A stretch of DNA of 64,000 nt, taken from contig NZ_CP098401.1 of NCBI RefSeq assembly GCF_023674425.1, forward strand, positions 62,001 to 126,000. Direction: 5' to 3'. Each line of letters starts with the position of its first letter. The stretch's first letter is position 1. A program made the position numbers and the translations under genes. This document shows positions 40,889 through 49,501 of the stretch, in pieces. Origin of the DNA: Sphingomonas donggukensis. Lineage in GTDB: Bacteria > Pseudomonadota > Alphaproteobacteria > Sphingomonadales > Sphingomonadaceae. Under the pieces are notes generated by a model. The model made no database searches. It was not told where the DNA came from and was given only the letters and a program-made list of their open reading frames with translations.

Positions 40889-41959
40889 TTACGAAGCGAT
40901 AGTATCGTCCAGTTCCCGCAAGCGAGCCTCGATCTGCGGCGTAAGTTGATAGATGCCCGTCAACTCCGGCATGAGATGGCGCGTTTCTTCTTTGCCCGCG
41001 AAAGTGCCAAAATAGCGGGTCGTAGGTGAATTAAACCACATCCTTGCGACAGTTTTGCGATTATTGTCATCCAACAGGATGGCGCAATATGATTTGCTGT
41101 CACGAATGACTATTCGCTTAGGTTCGACGAGCCGCGAAGCGATGGCCTGGACGATATGAAAGCCACTCAATTCCTCTTGAGTGGTGATGATTGCTTCTTC
41201 GGGAAGCGTTGGATTCGATTCATCAGGTTCTGCCATCGCAGGTGTGGTTGCATTAAGCGCAGATGCAAGTCGATCGTTTACACCGTCACGAATGATAGCC
41301 GCTATGGTATTTGGGACCATTCGCGATATGGTATCTTTAACAGCTGGGGTCAGGCGCCCCTCGACGACCTTTGCCGCAAAAATTCGAATCAAATCGTCGC
41401 TGGGTTCAGAAAATTCATGTTCGATTGTTTTTCTAAGCAAAGACTGCAGCTTCAAATTCCCTGCTTCTAAAATAATCTGATTTATGTCAAAACCCGCCTT
41501 GGCAAATTTTTCTAGTGTTCGGACATCGGAAGGTTTGATTGCGTCCATGCTGAACGTAAAAAATGGCCTCTCGTCCATTTTGTTCGCATTCTCGACATCT
41601 GAGTAAAATTGATAGTTTACCCCATTTGTCAAAATTGCGAGTCTGCCGTCAGTCACACTGAAATAGCGAAATAACTGTGAGGCGTGTTTTACATTCAACT
41701 CTGAAGTTGACGGCTTACATTCGATTAAAATGTTGACTCTACCGTCTTGGCAGATTGCGTAATCCACCTTCTCGCCTTTTTTTATGCCGACGTCGGCGGT
41801 AAATTCCGGCACCACCTCTTTCGGATTGAAGACGTCATATCCGAGCGCCTGTAAAAATGGCATGACAAGTGCGGTCTTGGCGGCTTCCTCGGTCAGCAAC
41901 ACCTCTCGGTGCTCGATGGTGCGCTTTTGGAGCTCGGCCAAGCGTGTCGCGAAATCCAT
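40889..41959 (-). CDS. Solitary HsdR N-terminal-type nuclease-domain protein
   Basis: A 356-residue protein with an N-terminal PD-(D/E)xK nuclease domain of the type I restriction HsdR kind: LVMPFLQALGYDVFNP near residue 31, Asp67 in KVDYAI, Glu80-Cys-Lys82 in NILIECKPS, and the QxxxY motif QLFRY at 95-99. No helicase domain, HsdM or HsdS is present. The C-terminal part (about 280-356, with AILLDDNNRKTVARMWF) is unassigned. GAGAGGGG lies 8 nt before ATG 41959. Base composition is much more AT-rich than all neighbours, suggesting recent acquisition. It may be a defence or mobile-element nuclease. Confidence 0.85.
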   Translation of the reverse strand: MDFATRLAELQKRTIEHREVLLTEEAAKTALVMPFLQALGYDVFNPKEVVPEFTADVGIKKGEKVDYAICQDGRVNILIECKPSTSELNVKHASQLFRYFSVTDGRLAILTNGVNYQFYSDVENANKMDERPFFTFSMDAIKPSDVRTLEKFAKAGFDINQIILEAGNLKLQSLLRKTIEHEFSEPSDDLIRIFAAKVVEGRLTPAVKDTISRMVPNTIAAIIRDGVNDRLASALNATTPAMAEPDESNPTLPEEAIITTQEELSGFHIVQAIASRLVEPKRIVIRDSKSYCAILLDDNNRKTVARMWFNSPTTRYFGTFAGKEETRHLMPELTGIYQLTPQIEARLRELDDTIAS

Positions 41960-42122
41960 GTCGGTAACCCCTCTCGATGCCAAAGTTACTGGAAAATCAA
42001 TGACGGGCAAGACGACTTCTCACAAAATGGTCCGGCATGGGTATTCTCGCTAGGCGGAGCTGAATCCCAGCGTCCAATTGAGCTTTCGTGCGGGCGCATG
42101 CGCGCATTAGCTGCACCTCACC

Positions 42123-42155
42123 AAAAAAGGGCCGGCAGCTTATCGCTACCGGCCC
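42123..42155 (-). terminator. Rho-independent terminator after amtB
   Basis: Reading the minus strand: GGGCCGGTAGC, loop GATAA, GCTGCCGGCCC, then TTTTTT; an 11-bp stem with one G-T pair, 24 nt after the amtB stop. Confidence 0.92.
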
Positions 42156-42178
42156 AGTCGTCCGCAGGAGGAACCTCT

Positions 42179-43516
42179 TTAATAATTATAGGCGCGCTCG
42201 CCGTGTTCGCCGAGGTCGAGGCCTTCCATCTCGACGTCCTTCGATACGCGGCCACCGGTGACGGCGCGGGCGATGTAGAAGGCGATGGTGGTGCCGATCG
42301 CGGCCCAGACGATGGTGGTGCCGACCGCGGCGAGCTGGACGATCAGCTTCGCGCCGATCGCGTAGTCCTCCGGTCCTGGCCCGCCGAGCGCGGGGGCATA
42401 GACGATCGCGGTGCCGAGCGCGCCGACGATGCCGCCGACACCGTGGATGCCGAACGCGTCCAGGCTGTCGTCATAGCCGAGCCGCGGCTTGATGATCGTG
42501 ACCGCGACGAAGCAGATGATCGCGGCGACCGCGCCCAGCACGATCGCGCCGAACGGCCCCGAATTGCCCGCCGCCGGCGTCACCGCGACCAGCCCGGCAA
42601 TGATGCCCGAGCAGAAGCCGAGCGCCGATCCCTTGTGGCCCGACACCTTCTCCGCCAGCATCCAGAACAGCCCGGCGCTGGCCGTCGCGACGAAGGTGTT
42701 GATCATCGCCAGCGCCGCCGATCCGTTCGCCTCCAGCGCGGAGCCGGCGTTGAACCCGAACCAGCCGACCCACAGCAGCCCGGTGCCGACCATCGTCAGC
42801 GTCAGCGAATGCGGGGCCATTCGCTCGGCGGGGAAGCCCAGCCGCTTGCCGAGGAGCACCGCGGCGACCAGCGCCGAGACGCCGGCATTGATGTGGACGA
42901 CGGTGCCGCCCGCGAAATCGAGCGCGCCCATTTCGAAGAACAGCCCGCCCGCCGCCCACACCATGTGCGCTACGGGGAAATAGACGATGGTCAGCCACAC
43001 GGCGGCGAACAGCATCACCGCGCTGAACTTGATCCGCTCGATCACCGACCCGAGCACCAGCGCGACCGTGATCGCGGCAAAGGTCATCTGGAAACTGACG
43101 AAGACATATTCGGGGATCTCGACCCCCTTGGTGAAGGTGGCGGCCTGCGAGGCGGGGGTGATGCCGGCCAGGAACGCCTTGCCGAAGCCCGAAATGAACG
43201 GCTTCAGCCCGTCCGACGCATCGGGGCCGAAGGCGAGGGTGTAGCCGTACATCACCCAGATCAGCATCGCGAGCGCCGCGACCGCGCCGATCTGCGTCAT
43301 CACCGACAGCATGTTCTTGGTCCGCGCCAATCCGCCGTAGAACAGCGCGAGGCCGGGCAGGATCATCATCAGCACCAGGATGGTAGATGTCATCATCCAG
43401 GCGGTGTCGCCCTTGTCGACGGTCGCGACTACCGGCGCCGCGGGGGCCGCCAGCGCCGGGTGCGACAGCAGCGCCGCGCCCGCCACCCCTGCGCCGATTG
43501 TGATAAGCTGCTTCAT
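42179..43516 (-). CDS. amtB: Ammonium transporter
   Basis: A 445-residue Amt/MEP/Rh channel for ammonium, with a signal peptide (cleaved after ALAA near residue 24) and 11 membrane helices. The pore twin-histidines are in FPVAHMVWA and FGIHGVGGI; DFAGGTVVHINAG and GFNAGSAL are family signatures. GGGGAA lies 7 nt before ATG 43516. It is 23 nt downstream of glnK, whose product plugs the channel when nitrogen is plentiful, and ends at a strong terminator. Confidence 0.97.
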   Translation of the reverse strand: MKQLITIGAGVAGAALLSHPALAAPAAPVVATVDKGDTAWMMTSTILVLMMILPGLALFYGGLARTKNMLSVMTQIGAVAALAMLIWVMYGYTLAFGPDASDGLKPFISGFGKAFLAGITPASQAATFTKGVEIPEYVFVSFQMTFAAITVALVLGSVIERIKFSAVMLFAAVWLTIVYFPVAHMVWAAGGLFFEMGALDFAGGTVVHINAGVSALVAAVLLGKRLGFPAERMAPHSLTLTMVGTGLLWVGWFGFNAGSALEANGSAALAMINTFVATASAGLFWMLAEKVSGHKGSALGFCSGIIAGLVAVTPAAGNSGPFGAIVLGAVAAIICFVAVTIIKPRLGYDDSLDAFGIHGVGGIVGALGTAIVYAPALGGPGPEDYAIGAKLIVQLAAVGTTIVWAAIGTTIAFYIARAVTGGRVSKDVEMEGLDLGEHGERAYNY

Positions 43517-43539
43517 CTGTTTCCCCCTCACGGTCCGCA

Positions 43540-43878
43540 TCACAGGGCGGTCTGGTCGGTTTCGCCGGTGCGGATGCGCACCGCTTGCCCCACGTCGAGC
43601 ACGAAGATCTTGCCGTCGCCGATCGCGCCGGTGTTGGCCGACGCCTGCACCGCCTCGACCACGCGGGGGGCGACGTCGCTGGCGCAGACGACCTCGATCT
43701 TGATCTTGGGCACCATGTTCGTGCTGTATTCGGCGCCGCGGTAGATTTCGGTCTGGCCCTTCTGGCGACCGAAGCCCTTGACCTCGGTCACGGTCATGCC
43801 CGCGACTCCGATATCGGTCAGCGCCTCGCGGACCTCGTCCAGTTTGAACGGTTTGATGATGGCGATGACAAGTTTCAT
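43540..43878 (-). CDS. glnK: Nitrogen regulatory protein P-II
   Basis: A 112-residue P-II signal protein that senses 2-oxoglutarate/ATP and controls AmtB. The T-loop YRGAEYSTNMVPK carries Tyr51, the uridylylation site; the B-loop-like TGAIGDGKIFV and C-terminal IRTGE are present. It heads glnK-amtB under a sigma-54-type promoter, which favours GlnK over GlnB. Confidence 0.97.
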   Translation of the reverse strand: MKLVIAIIKPFKLDEVREALTDIGVAGMTVTEVKGFGRQKGQTEIYRGAEYSTNMVPKIKIEVVCASDVAPRVVEAVQASANTGAIGDGKIFVLDVGQAVRIRTGETDQTAL

Positions 43879-43909
43879 GCGCGCCCCCCGGATGTCCGGA
43901 ACCAGCTTC

Positions 43910-43924
43910 GCAAGCGGCGTGCCA
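43910..43924 (-). promoter_or_regulatory. Sigma-54 (RpoN) promoter of glnK-amtB
   Basis: Minus strand TGGCACG-CCGC-TTGC matches the -24/-12 consensus TGGCAC-N5-TTGC with exact spacing, about 32 nt before the glnK ATG. This predicts NtrC-dependent expression under nitrogen limitation; no clear NtrC site was recognised. Confidence 0.82.
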
Positions 43925-44018
43925 GTCGTGTGGACAGCGCAATTTCAACGGCTTGGCGCGAGCCGTCGATCGTTACGCCTTGTCATTTTTTGTGCAGCTG
44001 CGAACGGATGCCCGAAAA

Positions 44019-44219
44019 TCAGGCAGATGCGATGATCGCGCTGGCCGCCGCCACGTCCCCGTCGTCGACCATCACGCGAACCGGAATGAACAGCCAGCTG
44101 CCGTCGGCAATGCTCGCCCCGCCATCGAACGCGACCGCCGGGATGCCCTCGCTCTCGAGCCGCCCGACCAGGATATTGGCGAGGTTTCGATCGACCCGCG
44201 CGACTTCCACCAGCGCCAT
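44019..44219 (-). CDS. DUF2007 family protein
   Basis: A 66-residue protein matching the small DUF2007 (putative signal-transducing) family: VEVARVDRNLANILVGRLE, then EGIPAVAFDGG and VRVMVDDGDVAAASAII. Its ATG overlaps the upstream gene stop as TGATG, so it is translated with it. Function unknown. Confidence 0.82.
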   Translation of the reverse strand: MALVEVARVDRNLANILVGRLESEGIPAVAFDGGASIADGSWLFIPVRVMVDDGDVAAASAIIASA

Positions 44220-44773
44220 CAATCGTGCGCCGGCATGATCGTCTGGACGCGGGTCGGCAGGCCGTCGATGCTGCGGTCCCGCGTCGCGATCTTCGCGAGC
44301 CGCTCCGCCGGATCCTGCTGGGCGTGGTATTTGACGAGCGTCTGGCGCTCCTTCTCCAGCGTCATCCGCGGCACGCCCCAGCCGCAACTCGTCTGCACCG
44401 CATCCACCGCGATCACGAACACCTGCCGTACCCCCGGCAGCCGCGGGAACCGCGCGGCGAGCGTGTCGAAGCCGTCGTCCTGCGGCAGCACCGCGACGCC
44501 CCGTCCGTAAATCCGCAGGATCAGCGCCGGGTTGTCGAACGCGCAGAACATCATCGTGATGCGCCCGTCGGCGGCGAGGTGCGCGTGAGTCTCATTGCCC
44601 GACCCGCCGAGATCGAGCCACGCGACAGTGCGATCGTCGATGATGCGAAAGGCGTCATAGCCCTTGGGGCTGAGGTTGATCCGCGCGCCCTCCGCTGCGG
44701 TCGCGACGAAGAACACCGGCTGGCGCGCGATGAAGGCGCGGTGGTCATCGTTCAGCGCGTCGAAGAAGTCCAT
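44219..44773 (-). CDS. Pyridoxamine 5'-phosphate oxidase-like flavin-binding protein
   Basis: A 184-residue split-barrel protein of the pyridoxamine 5'-phosphate oxidase-like family, which binds FMN or F420. FFVATAAEGARINLSPKGYDAF near residue 21 and VAWLDLGGSGNETHAHL near 50 are the recognised motifs. No dedicated partner; coupled to the DUF2007 gene. TACACT lies 10 nt before the ATG as a possible -10 box. The substrate is unknown. Confidence 0.85.
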   Translation of the reverse strand: MDFFDALNDDHRAFIARQPVFFVATAAEGARINLSPKGYDAFRIIDDRTVAWLDLGGSGNETHAHLAADGRITMMFCAFDNPALILRIYGRGVAVLPQDDGFDTLAARFPRLPGVRQVFVIAVDAVQTSCGWGVPRMTLEKERQTLVKYHAQQDPAERLAKIATRDRSIDGLPTRVQTIMPAHD

Positions 44774-44822
44774 GACGCCGGAGAGTGTAGCGTGCGCGTC
44801 GCCCCGTGACTATGCCCGGATC

Positions 44823-45668
44823 ATGTCGATCCTCGCCCTGCTGCTGGCCGCCGCCGGACCGGTCACCGCGCCCCCCCCGGCGCTGAAGGCCGACCCGTTC
44901 TACACCCGGCATGTCGACGCCGGCGGCATCCCGATCCTGTCGTCGGCGCGGGTACCCGATGCCGCACTGCTGGCGGCGCGATCGATCGTGCGGGGCATGA
45001 CCGCGCACCGCCGGGACTTCGCGCGCTATCTGGCGAAGAGCGGCTACCGCGTTGCGATCATGGCGTCCGATGAGGCGACGACCGACCTGCCCGAACAGCG
45101 CCACTGGACGCGCCCCACCCGCGACGACCCGCGTCTCACCCGCTGCGAGCGCAAGCATTACGACGCCCGCATCGGCGCGATGACCGATCGCGCCTACTGG
45201 AATGCCCGCGCGCGCGGCATGTCGGGCCGGCTCACCAGCGGCGCGGTCGAGGATGTGCTGGGCCTGCGCTCCTCGCGCTATTGGGGGGAGACGATCCTGG
45301 TCCACGAATTCGCCCACGATATCTTGTTCGCGGCCTATGCGGTCGACCGCCCGCTATACGCCGCGGTCGCCGCCGCCTTCGAAGCGGCGCGCGCGAGTGG
45401 ACGGTGGAAGGACGAATATGCCGCCACCAACGTCGGCGAATATTGGGCGGAGGGGACGCAATTTTGGTTCGAGTCGAACCGGCTGGCGGCGTTCGACGGG
45501 CGCCGCATCCTGAGCCAAGACGACCTGAAGGCGTATGATCCCGCGCTCTACGCGACGTTGCAGCGCGCGTACGGCTCCAGCCACCGGCTGGCGGGCGACC
45601 CCTTCCACCGATCGCCCGCCCGCGTGCCGCCAGGACCGCCACCGGTGAACACCGCCGAGGTTTGCTGA
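44823..45668 (+). CDS. Putative secreted HExxH metalloprotein
   Basis: A 281-residue protein with a short hydrophobic leader (MSILALLLAAAGPVTA). It has the zinc motif HEFAH in ILVHEFAHDILFA near residue 160 and, 40 residues on, GEYWAEGTQFWFE, whose Glu could be the third ligand as in gluzincin-type peptidases of the lethal-factor-like group. Asp/Tyr-rich segments and two cysteines are also seen. I cannot name a family with confidence; protease activity is inference. It lies upstream of sdhB. Confidence 0.65.
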   Translation: MSILALLLAAAGPVTAPPPALKADPFYTRHVDAGGIPILSSARVPDAALLAARSIVRGMTAHRRDFARYLAKSGYRVAIMASDEATTDLPEQRHWTRPTRDDPRLTRCERKHYDARIGAMTDRAYWNARARGMSGRLTSGAVEDVLGLRSSRYWGETILVHEFAHDILFAAYAVDRPLYAAVAAAFEAARASGRWKDEYAATNVGEYWAEGTQFWFESNRLAAFDGRRILSQDDLKAYDPALYATLQRAYGSSHRLAGDPFHRSPARVPPGPPPVNTAEVC

Positions 45669-45681
45669 AAGCCCCGTGCTT

Positions 45682-45741
45682 TACCCTCACGCGCGGTTGA
45701 CGCGGGCGCGCTACCCTCACGCGCGGTTGACGCGGGCGCGC
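45682..45741. repeat. Perfect 30-bp tandem duplication upstream of sdhB
   Basis: The 30-bp unit beginning TACCCTCACGCGCGGTTGAC occurs twice head to tail (45682-45711 and 45712-45741), ending 52 nt before sdhB. Each copy holds a GTTGAC -35-like hexamer. A related sequence (CCCTCACGCCGGGTTGCGC) stands upstream of mdh at 48435. Confidence 0.9.
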
Positions 45742-45793
45742 TGCCCTGCTTTCGGATGGCCAACACCTGCGAATGAGCGCGAAGGACGTTGTG

Positions 45794-46579
45794 ATGGCCG
45801 AGTTCACCCTGCCGAAGAACAGCAAGATCACCGGCAAGGCCCGCAAGCACGCCGCGCCGGTGGGCGCCAAGCGGGTCAAGAATTTCAAGATCTACCGCTA
45901 CGATCCCGACACCGGCGAAAACCCGCGCTACGACGAATTCGCGATCGACCTGGACGATTGCGGGCCGATGGTCCTCGACGCGCTCATCAAGATCAAGGGC
46001 GACGTCGATCCGTCGCTGACCTTCCGCCGCTCGTGCCGCGAGGGCATCTGCGGATCGTGTTCGATGAACATGGACGGCAAGAACGGCCTCGCCTGCACCA
46101 CCGCGATCGAGGATATCAAGGGCGAGGTGAAGATCACACCGCTGCCGGCGATGGACGTCATCAAGGATCTCGTCCCCGACTTCACCCATTTCTACGCGCA
46201 ATATGCCTCGATCAAGCCGTGGCTGCAGACGGTGACGCCGCCGCCCTCGGGCAAGGAACGGCTCCAGTCGCCCGAGGACCGCGCGAAACTCGACGGGCTG
46301 TACGAATGCATCCTGTGCGCCTGCTGCTCGACATCGTGCCCCAGCTACTGGTGGAACAGCGACAAGTTCCTGGGGCCGGCGATCCTGCTCCAGGCCTATC
46401 GCTGGCTCGCCGACAGCCGCGACGAGATGACCGGCGAGCGCCTCGACGAGCTCGAGGATCCGTTCCGCCTGTATCGCTGCCATACGATCATGAACTGCGC
46501 CAATGCGTGCCCGAAGGGCCTCAATCCGGCGAAGGCGATCGCGGAAATCAAGAAGATGGAAGTCGAGCGGATCGTTTGA
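45794..46579 (+). CDS. sdhB: Succinate dehydrogenase iron-sulfur subunit
   Basis: Electron-transfer subunit of Complex II. The 261-residue protein has the [2Fe-2S] cysteines in [16 protein letters not shown] near residue 82 and the [4Fe-4S]/[3Fe-4S] cysteines in [13 protein letters not shown] and [18 protein letters not shown] 45794 has GAAGGA 7 nt upstream, so it is preferred over the in-frame ATG at 45773. It is about 10 kb from sdhCDA and on the opposite strand. The next gene is a thioesterase after a repeat. Confidence 0.98.
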   Translation: MAEFTLPKNSKITGKARKHAAPVGAKRVKNFKIYRYDPDTGENPRYDEFAIDLDDCGPMVLDALIKIKGDVDPSLTFRRSCREGICGSCSMNMDGKNGLACTTAIEDIKGEVKITPLPAMDVIKDLVPDFTHFYAQYASIKPWLQTVTPPPSGKERLQSPEDRAKLDGLYECILCACCSTSCPSYWWNSDKFLGPAILLQAYRWLADSRDEMTGERLDELEDPFRLYRCHTIMNCANACPKGLNPAKAIAEIKKMEVERIV

Positions 46580-46590
46580 TCCCAACCTGA

Positions 46591-46667
46591 CCGTTCGTTT
46601 CGAGCGAAGTCGAGAAACGGGTTCGCGCGCCTGACCAGCGTTTCTCGACTTCGCTCGAAACGAACGG
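46591..46667. repeat. Palindromic repeat, type A (short form)
   Basis: Inverted arms CCGTTCGTTTCGAGCGAAG... and ...CTTCGCTCGAAACGAACGG face each other across about 20 nt; nearly identical to 5082-5154. It ends 1 nt before the start of the thioesterase gene and so forms its leader. Confidence 0.9.
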
Positions 46668-46668
46668 A

Positions 46669-47142
46669 ATGGATGTCTTGACCACCACCGCCCCCCTGTT
46701 CACCTACGTCGACGACCCCGACAATCCGGGGTGGAAGCTGTGGCAGGCGACCGATCCGACGCGGTTCAACACGATGCTGGGCGCGCTGTCGGTGCGCGTC
46801 GATGGCGGCATCGCACGGGTGCGGATGACGCCCGAGCATCGCCATTCGAACCTGCGCGACCATGTCCACGGCGGCGCTCTGCTGGGCTTCATCGACGTCG
46901 CGATGTTCGCCGCCTGCCGCGGGTTCGGCGTGCTGACCGCGGGCGCGGCGGTGACGCTGGACCTCTCCACCCAGTTCATCGGCGGGGCGGAGATCGGGCG
47001 CCCGATCGAGGCGCAGGTCGAGCTGCTGCGCGAGACCGGGCGGATGCTGTTCGTCCGCGGGCTGGTGGTGCAGGACGATACCAAGGTCGCCGCGTTTTCC
47101 GGCACGCTGCGCAAGAGCACGCCGCCCAAGGGAATCGTCTGA
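46669..47142 (+). CDS. PaaI/YigI-type hotdog thioesterase
   Basis: A 157-residue single hotdog-fold protein predicted to hydrolyse acyl-CoA thioesters. RHSNLRDHVHGGALLGFIDVAMF near residue 58 is the PaaI-type HGG active-site helix (DHVHGGALLGF), and LSTQFIGGAEIGRPIEAQ follows. The start ATG directly follows a palindromic repeat and lacks a clear Shine-Dalgarno. Substrate unknown. Confidence 0.88.
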   Translation: MDVLTTTAPLFTYVDDPDNPGWKLWQATDPTRFNTMLGALSVRVDGGIARVRMTPEHRHSNLRDHVHGGALLGFIDVAMFAACRGFGVLTAGAAVTLDLSTQFIGGAEIGRPIEAQVELLRETGRMLFVRGLVVQDDTKVAAFSGTLRKSTPPKGIV

Positions 47143-47145
47143 TGC

Positions 47146-47250
47146 TCCCCTCCCCGGAAGGGAGGGGCTGGGGGTGGGTCGGCCCGCGTGGACGCGGATC
47201 GATCGCTCCATACCTACCCACCCCCGACCCCTCCCTTCCAGGGAGGGGAG
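47146..47250. repeat. GC-rich paired hairpin repeat, type C
   Basis: Begins CTCCCCTCCCCGGAAGGGAG and ends CTCCCTTCCAGGGAGGGGAG, with the centre GGGGGTGGGTCGG facing CCCACCCCCGACC. The terminal GGGAGGGGAG stands 10 nt before the zapE ATG and can act as its ribosome site. Confidence 0.85.
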
Positions 47251-47260
47251 TTTTGATGAT

Positions 47261-48373
47261 ATGAACCGCGTCCTCGCCCGCTACGAAGCCCTCGTCGCGT
47301 CGGGCGAACTCCGCCCCGACCCCGCGCAGGCCGCCGCCGCCGCGCGGCTGCAGCAACTCGCCGACCAACTCGAGGCAACGCCCAAGCGCGGCAGCATCCT
47401 GTGGCGGGCGCTTGGTCGTGCGCCCGAGGCACCGCGCGGGCTGTACCTCTGGGGCGGGGTGGGGCGCGGCAAGTCGATGCTGATGGACCTGTTCTTCGGC
47501 TGCCTCGATATCCGCCGCAAACGCCGTGTCCACTTCCACGAATTCATGGCCGAGGTGCACGCGCGCCTGCACGTCGAGCGGCGCAAGGAAGCCGGCGACC
47601 CGATCCCGCCGGTCGCGGCGGTGATGGCGGCGGACGCGCGGCTGCTGGCGTTCGACGAACTGGTCGTGACCAACATGGCCGACGCGGCGATCCTGTCGCG
47701 GCTGTTCGCCGAATTCTTCGCCGCCGGCGTGACCGTGGTCGCGACGTCGAACCGTGCGCCTGCCGATCTCTACAAGGACGGGCTCAACCGCCACCTGTTC
47801 CTGCCCTTCATCGACCTGCTCGGCGAAAAGCTCGACGTGATGCCGCTGAACGGGCCGACCGATTACCGGCTCGACCGGCTGGGTGACGGGGAGACGTGGC
47901 ACGTCCCGAACGGGGAGGAGGCGACCGCGGCGGTGTCCGCCACCTTCTTTCGCCTGACCGACTTCGACCCCGCCGACCGCGCGCATGTGCCGAGCGAAGA
48001 CCTGGACGTCGGCGGCGGGCGGACGCTGCACGTGCCCAAGAGCCTGAAGGGCGTCGGGGTTTTTTCGTTCAAGCGCCTGTGCGGCGAACCGCGCGGCGTA
48101 CCCGACTACCTCGCCATCGCGCGGCATTTCCACACCGTCATCATCGTCGGCATCCCGCGCATGGGACCGGAGAACCGCAACGAGGCGGCGCGGTTCGTGA
48201 CGCTGATCGACGCGCTGTACGAACACAAGGTCAAGCTGATCGCCAGCGCCGATGCCTCCCCGCAAGACCTCTACGTCGCCGGCGACGGCGCCTTCGAATT
48301 CGAACGCACCGCCAGCCGTCTGATGGAGATGCGGTCGGTCGACTATCTGGCGCTGGGGCACGGGGTCGATTGA
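47261..48373 (+). CDS. zapE: Cell division protein ZapE / AFG1-like ATPase
   Basis: A 370-residue AAA-type ATPase of the AFG1/ZapE family, linked to Z-ring constriction in bacteria. Walker A is GGVGRGKSMLMD near residue 69, Walker B LLAFDELVV near 128, with the VVATSNRAPADLYKDGLNR (core SNRAP, LYKDGL) and IVGIPRMGPENRNEAARF segments that mark the family. ATG 47261 is chosen because the repeat-derived GGGAGGGGAG precedes it. It lies between the thioesterase and mdh. Confidence 0.93.
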   Translation: MNRVLARYEALVASGELRPDPAQAAAAARLQQLADQLEATPKRGSILWRALGRAPEAPRGLYLWGGVGRGKSMLMDLFFGCLDIRRKRRVHFHEFMAEVHARLHVERRKEAGDPIPPVAAVMAADARLLAFDELVVTNMADAAILSRLFAEFFAAGVTVVATSNRAPADLYKDGLNRHLFLPFIDLLGEKLDVMPLNGPTDYRLDRLGDGETWHVPNGEEATAAVSATFFRLTDFDPADRAHVPSEDLDVGGGRTLHVPKSLKGVGVFSFKRLCGEPRGVPDYLAIARHFHTVIIVGIPRMGPENRNEAARFVTLIDALYEHKVKLIASADASPQDLYVAGDGAFEFERTASRLMEMRSVDYLALGHGVD

Positions 48374-48382
48374 GCTTATCGC

Positions 48383-48403
48383 TACTGCGAACAAGTTGCA
48401 GTA
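48383..48403. promoter_or_regulatory. Inverted repeat upstream of mdh
   Basis: TACTGC, GAACAAGTT, GCAGTA: a 6-bp perfect inverted repeat with 9-nt centre, 130 nt before the mdh start. It could be an operator; its TGCGAAC-A-AGTTGCA core resembles Fur-like sites of alphaproteobacteria only loosely. Confidence 0.35.
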
Positions 48404-48413
48404 AAATCCTTAA

Positions 48414-49496
<1,083 letters not shown>

Positions 49497-49501
49497 TTTC
49501 C

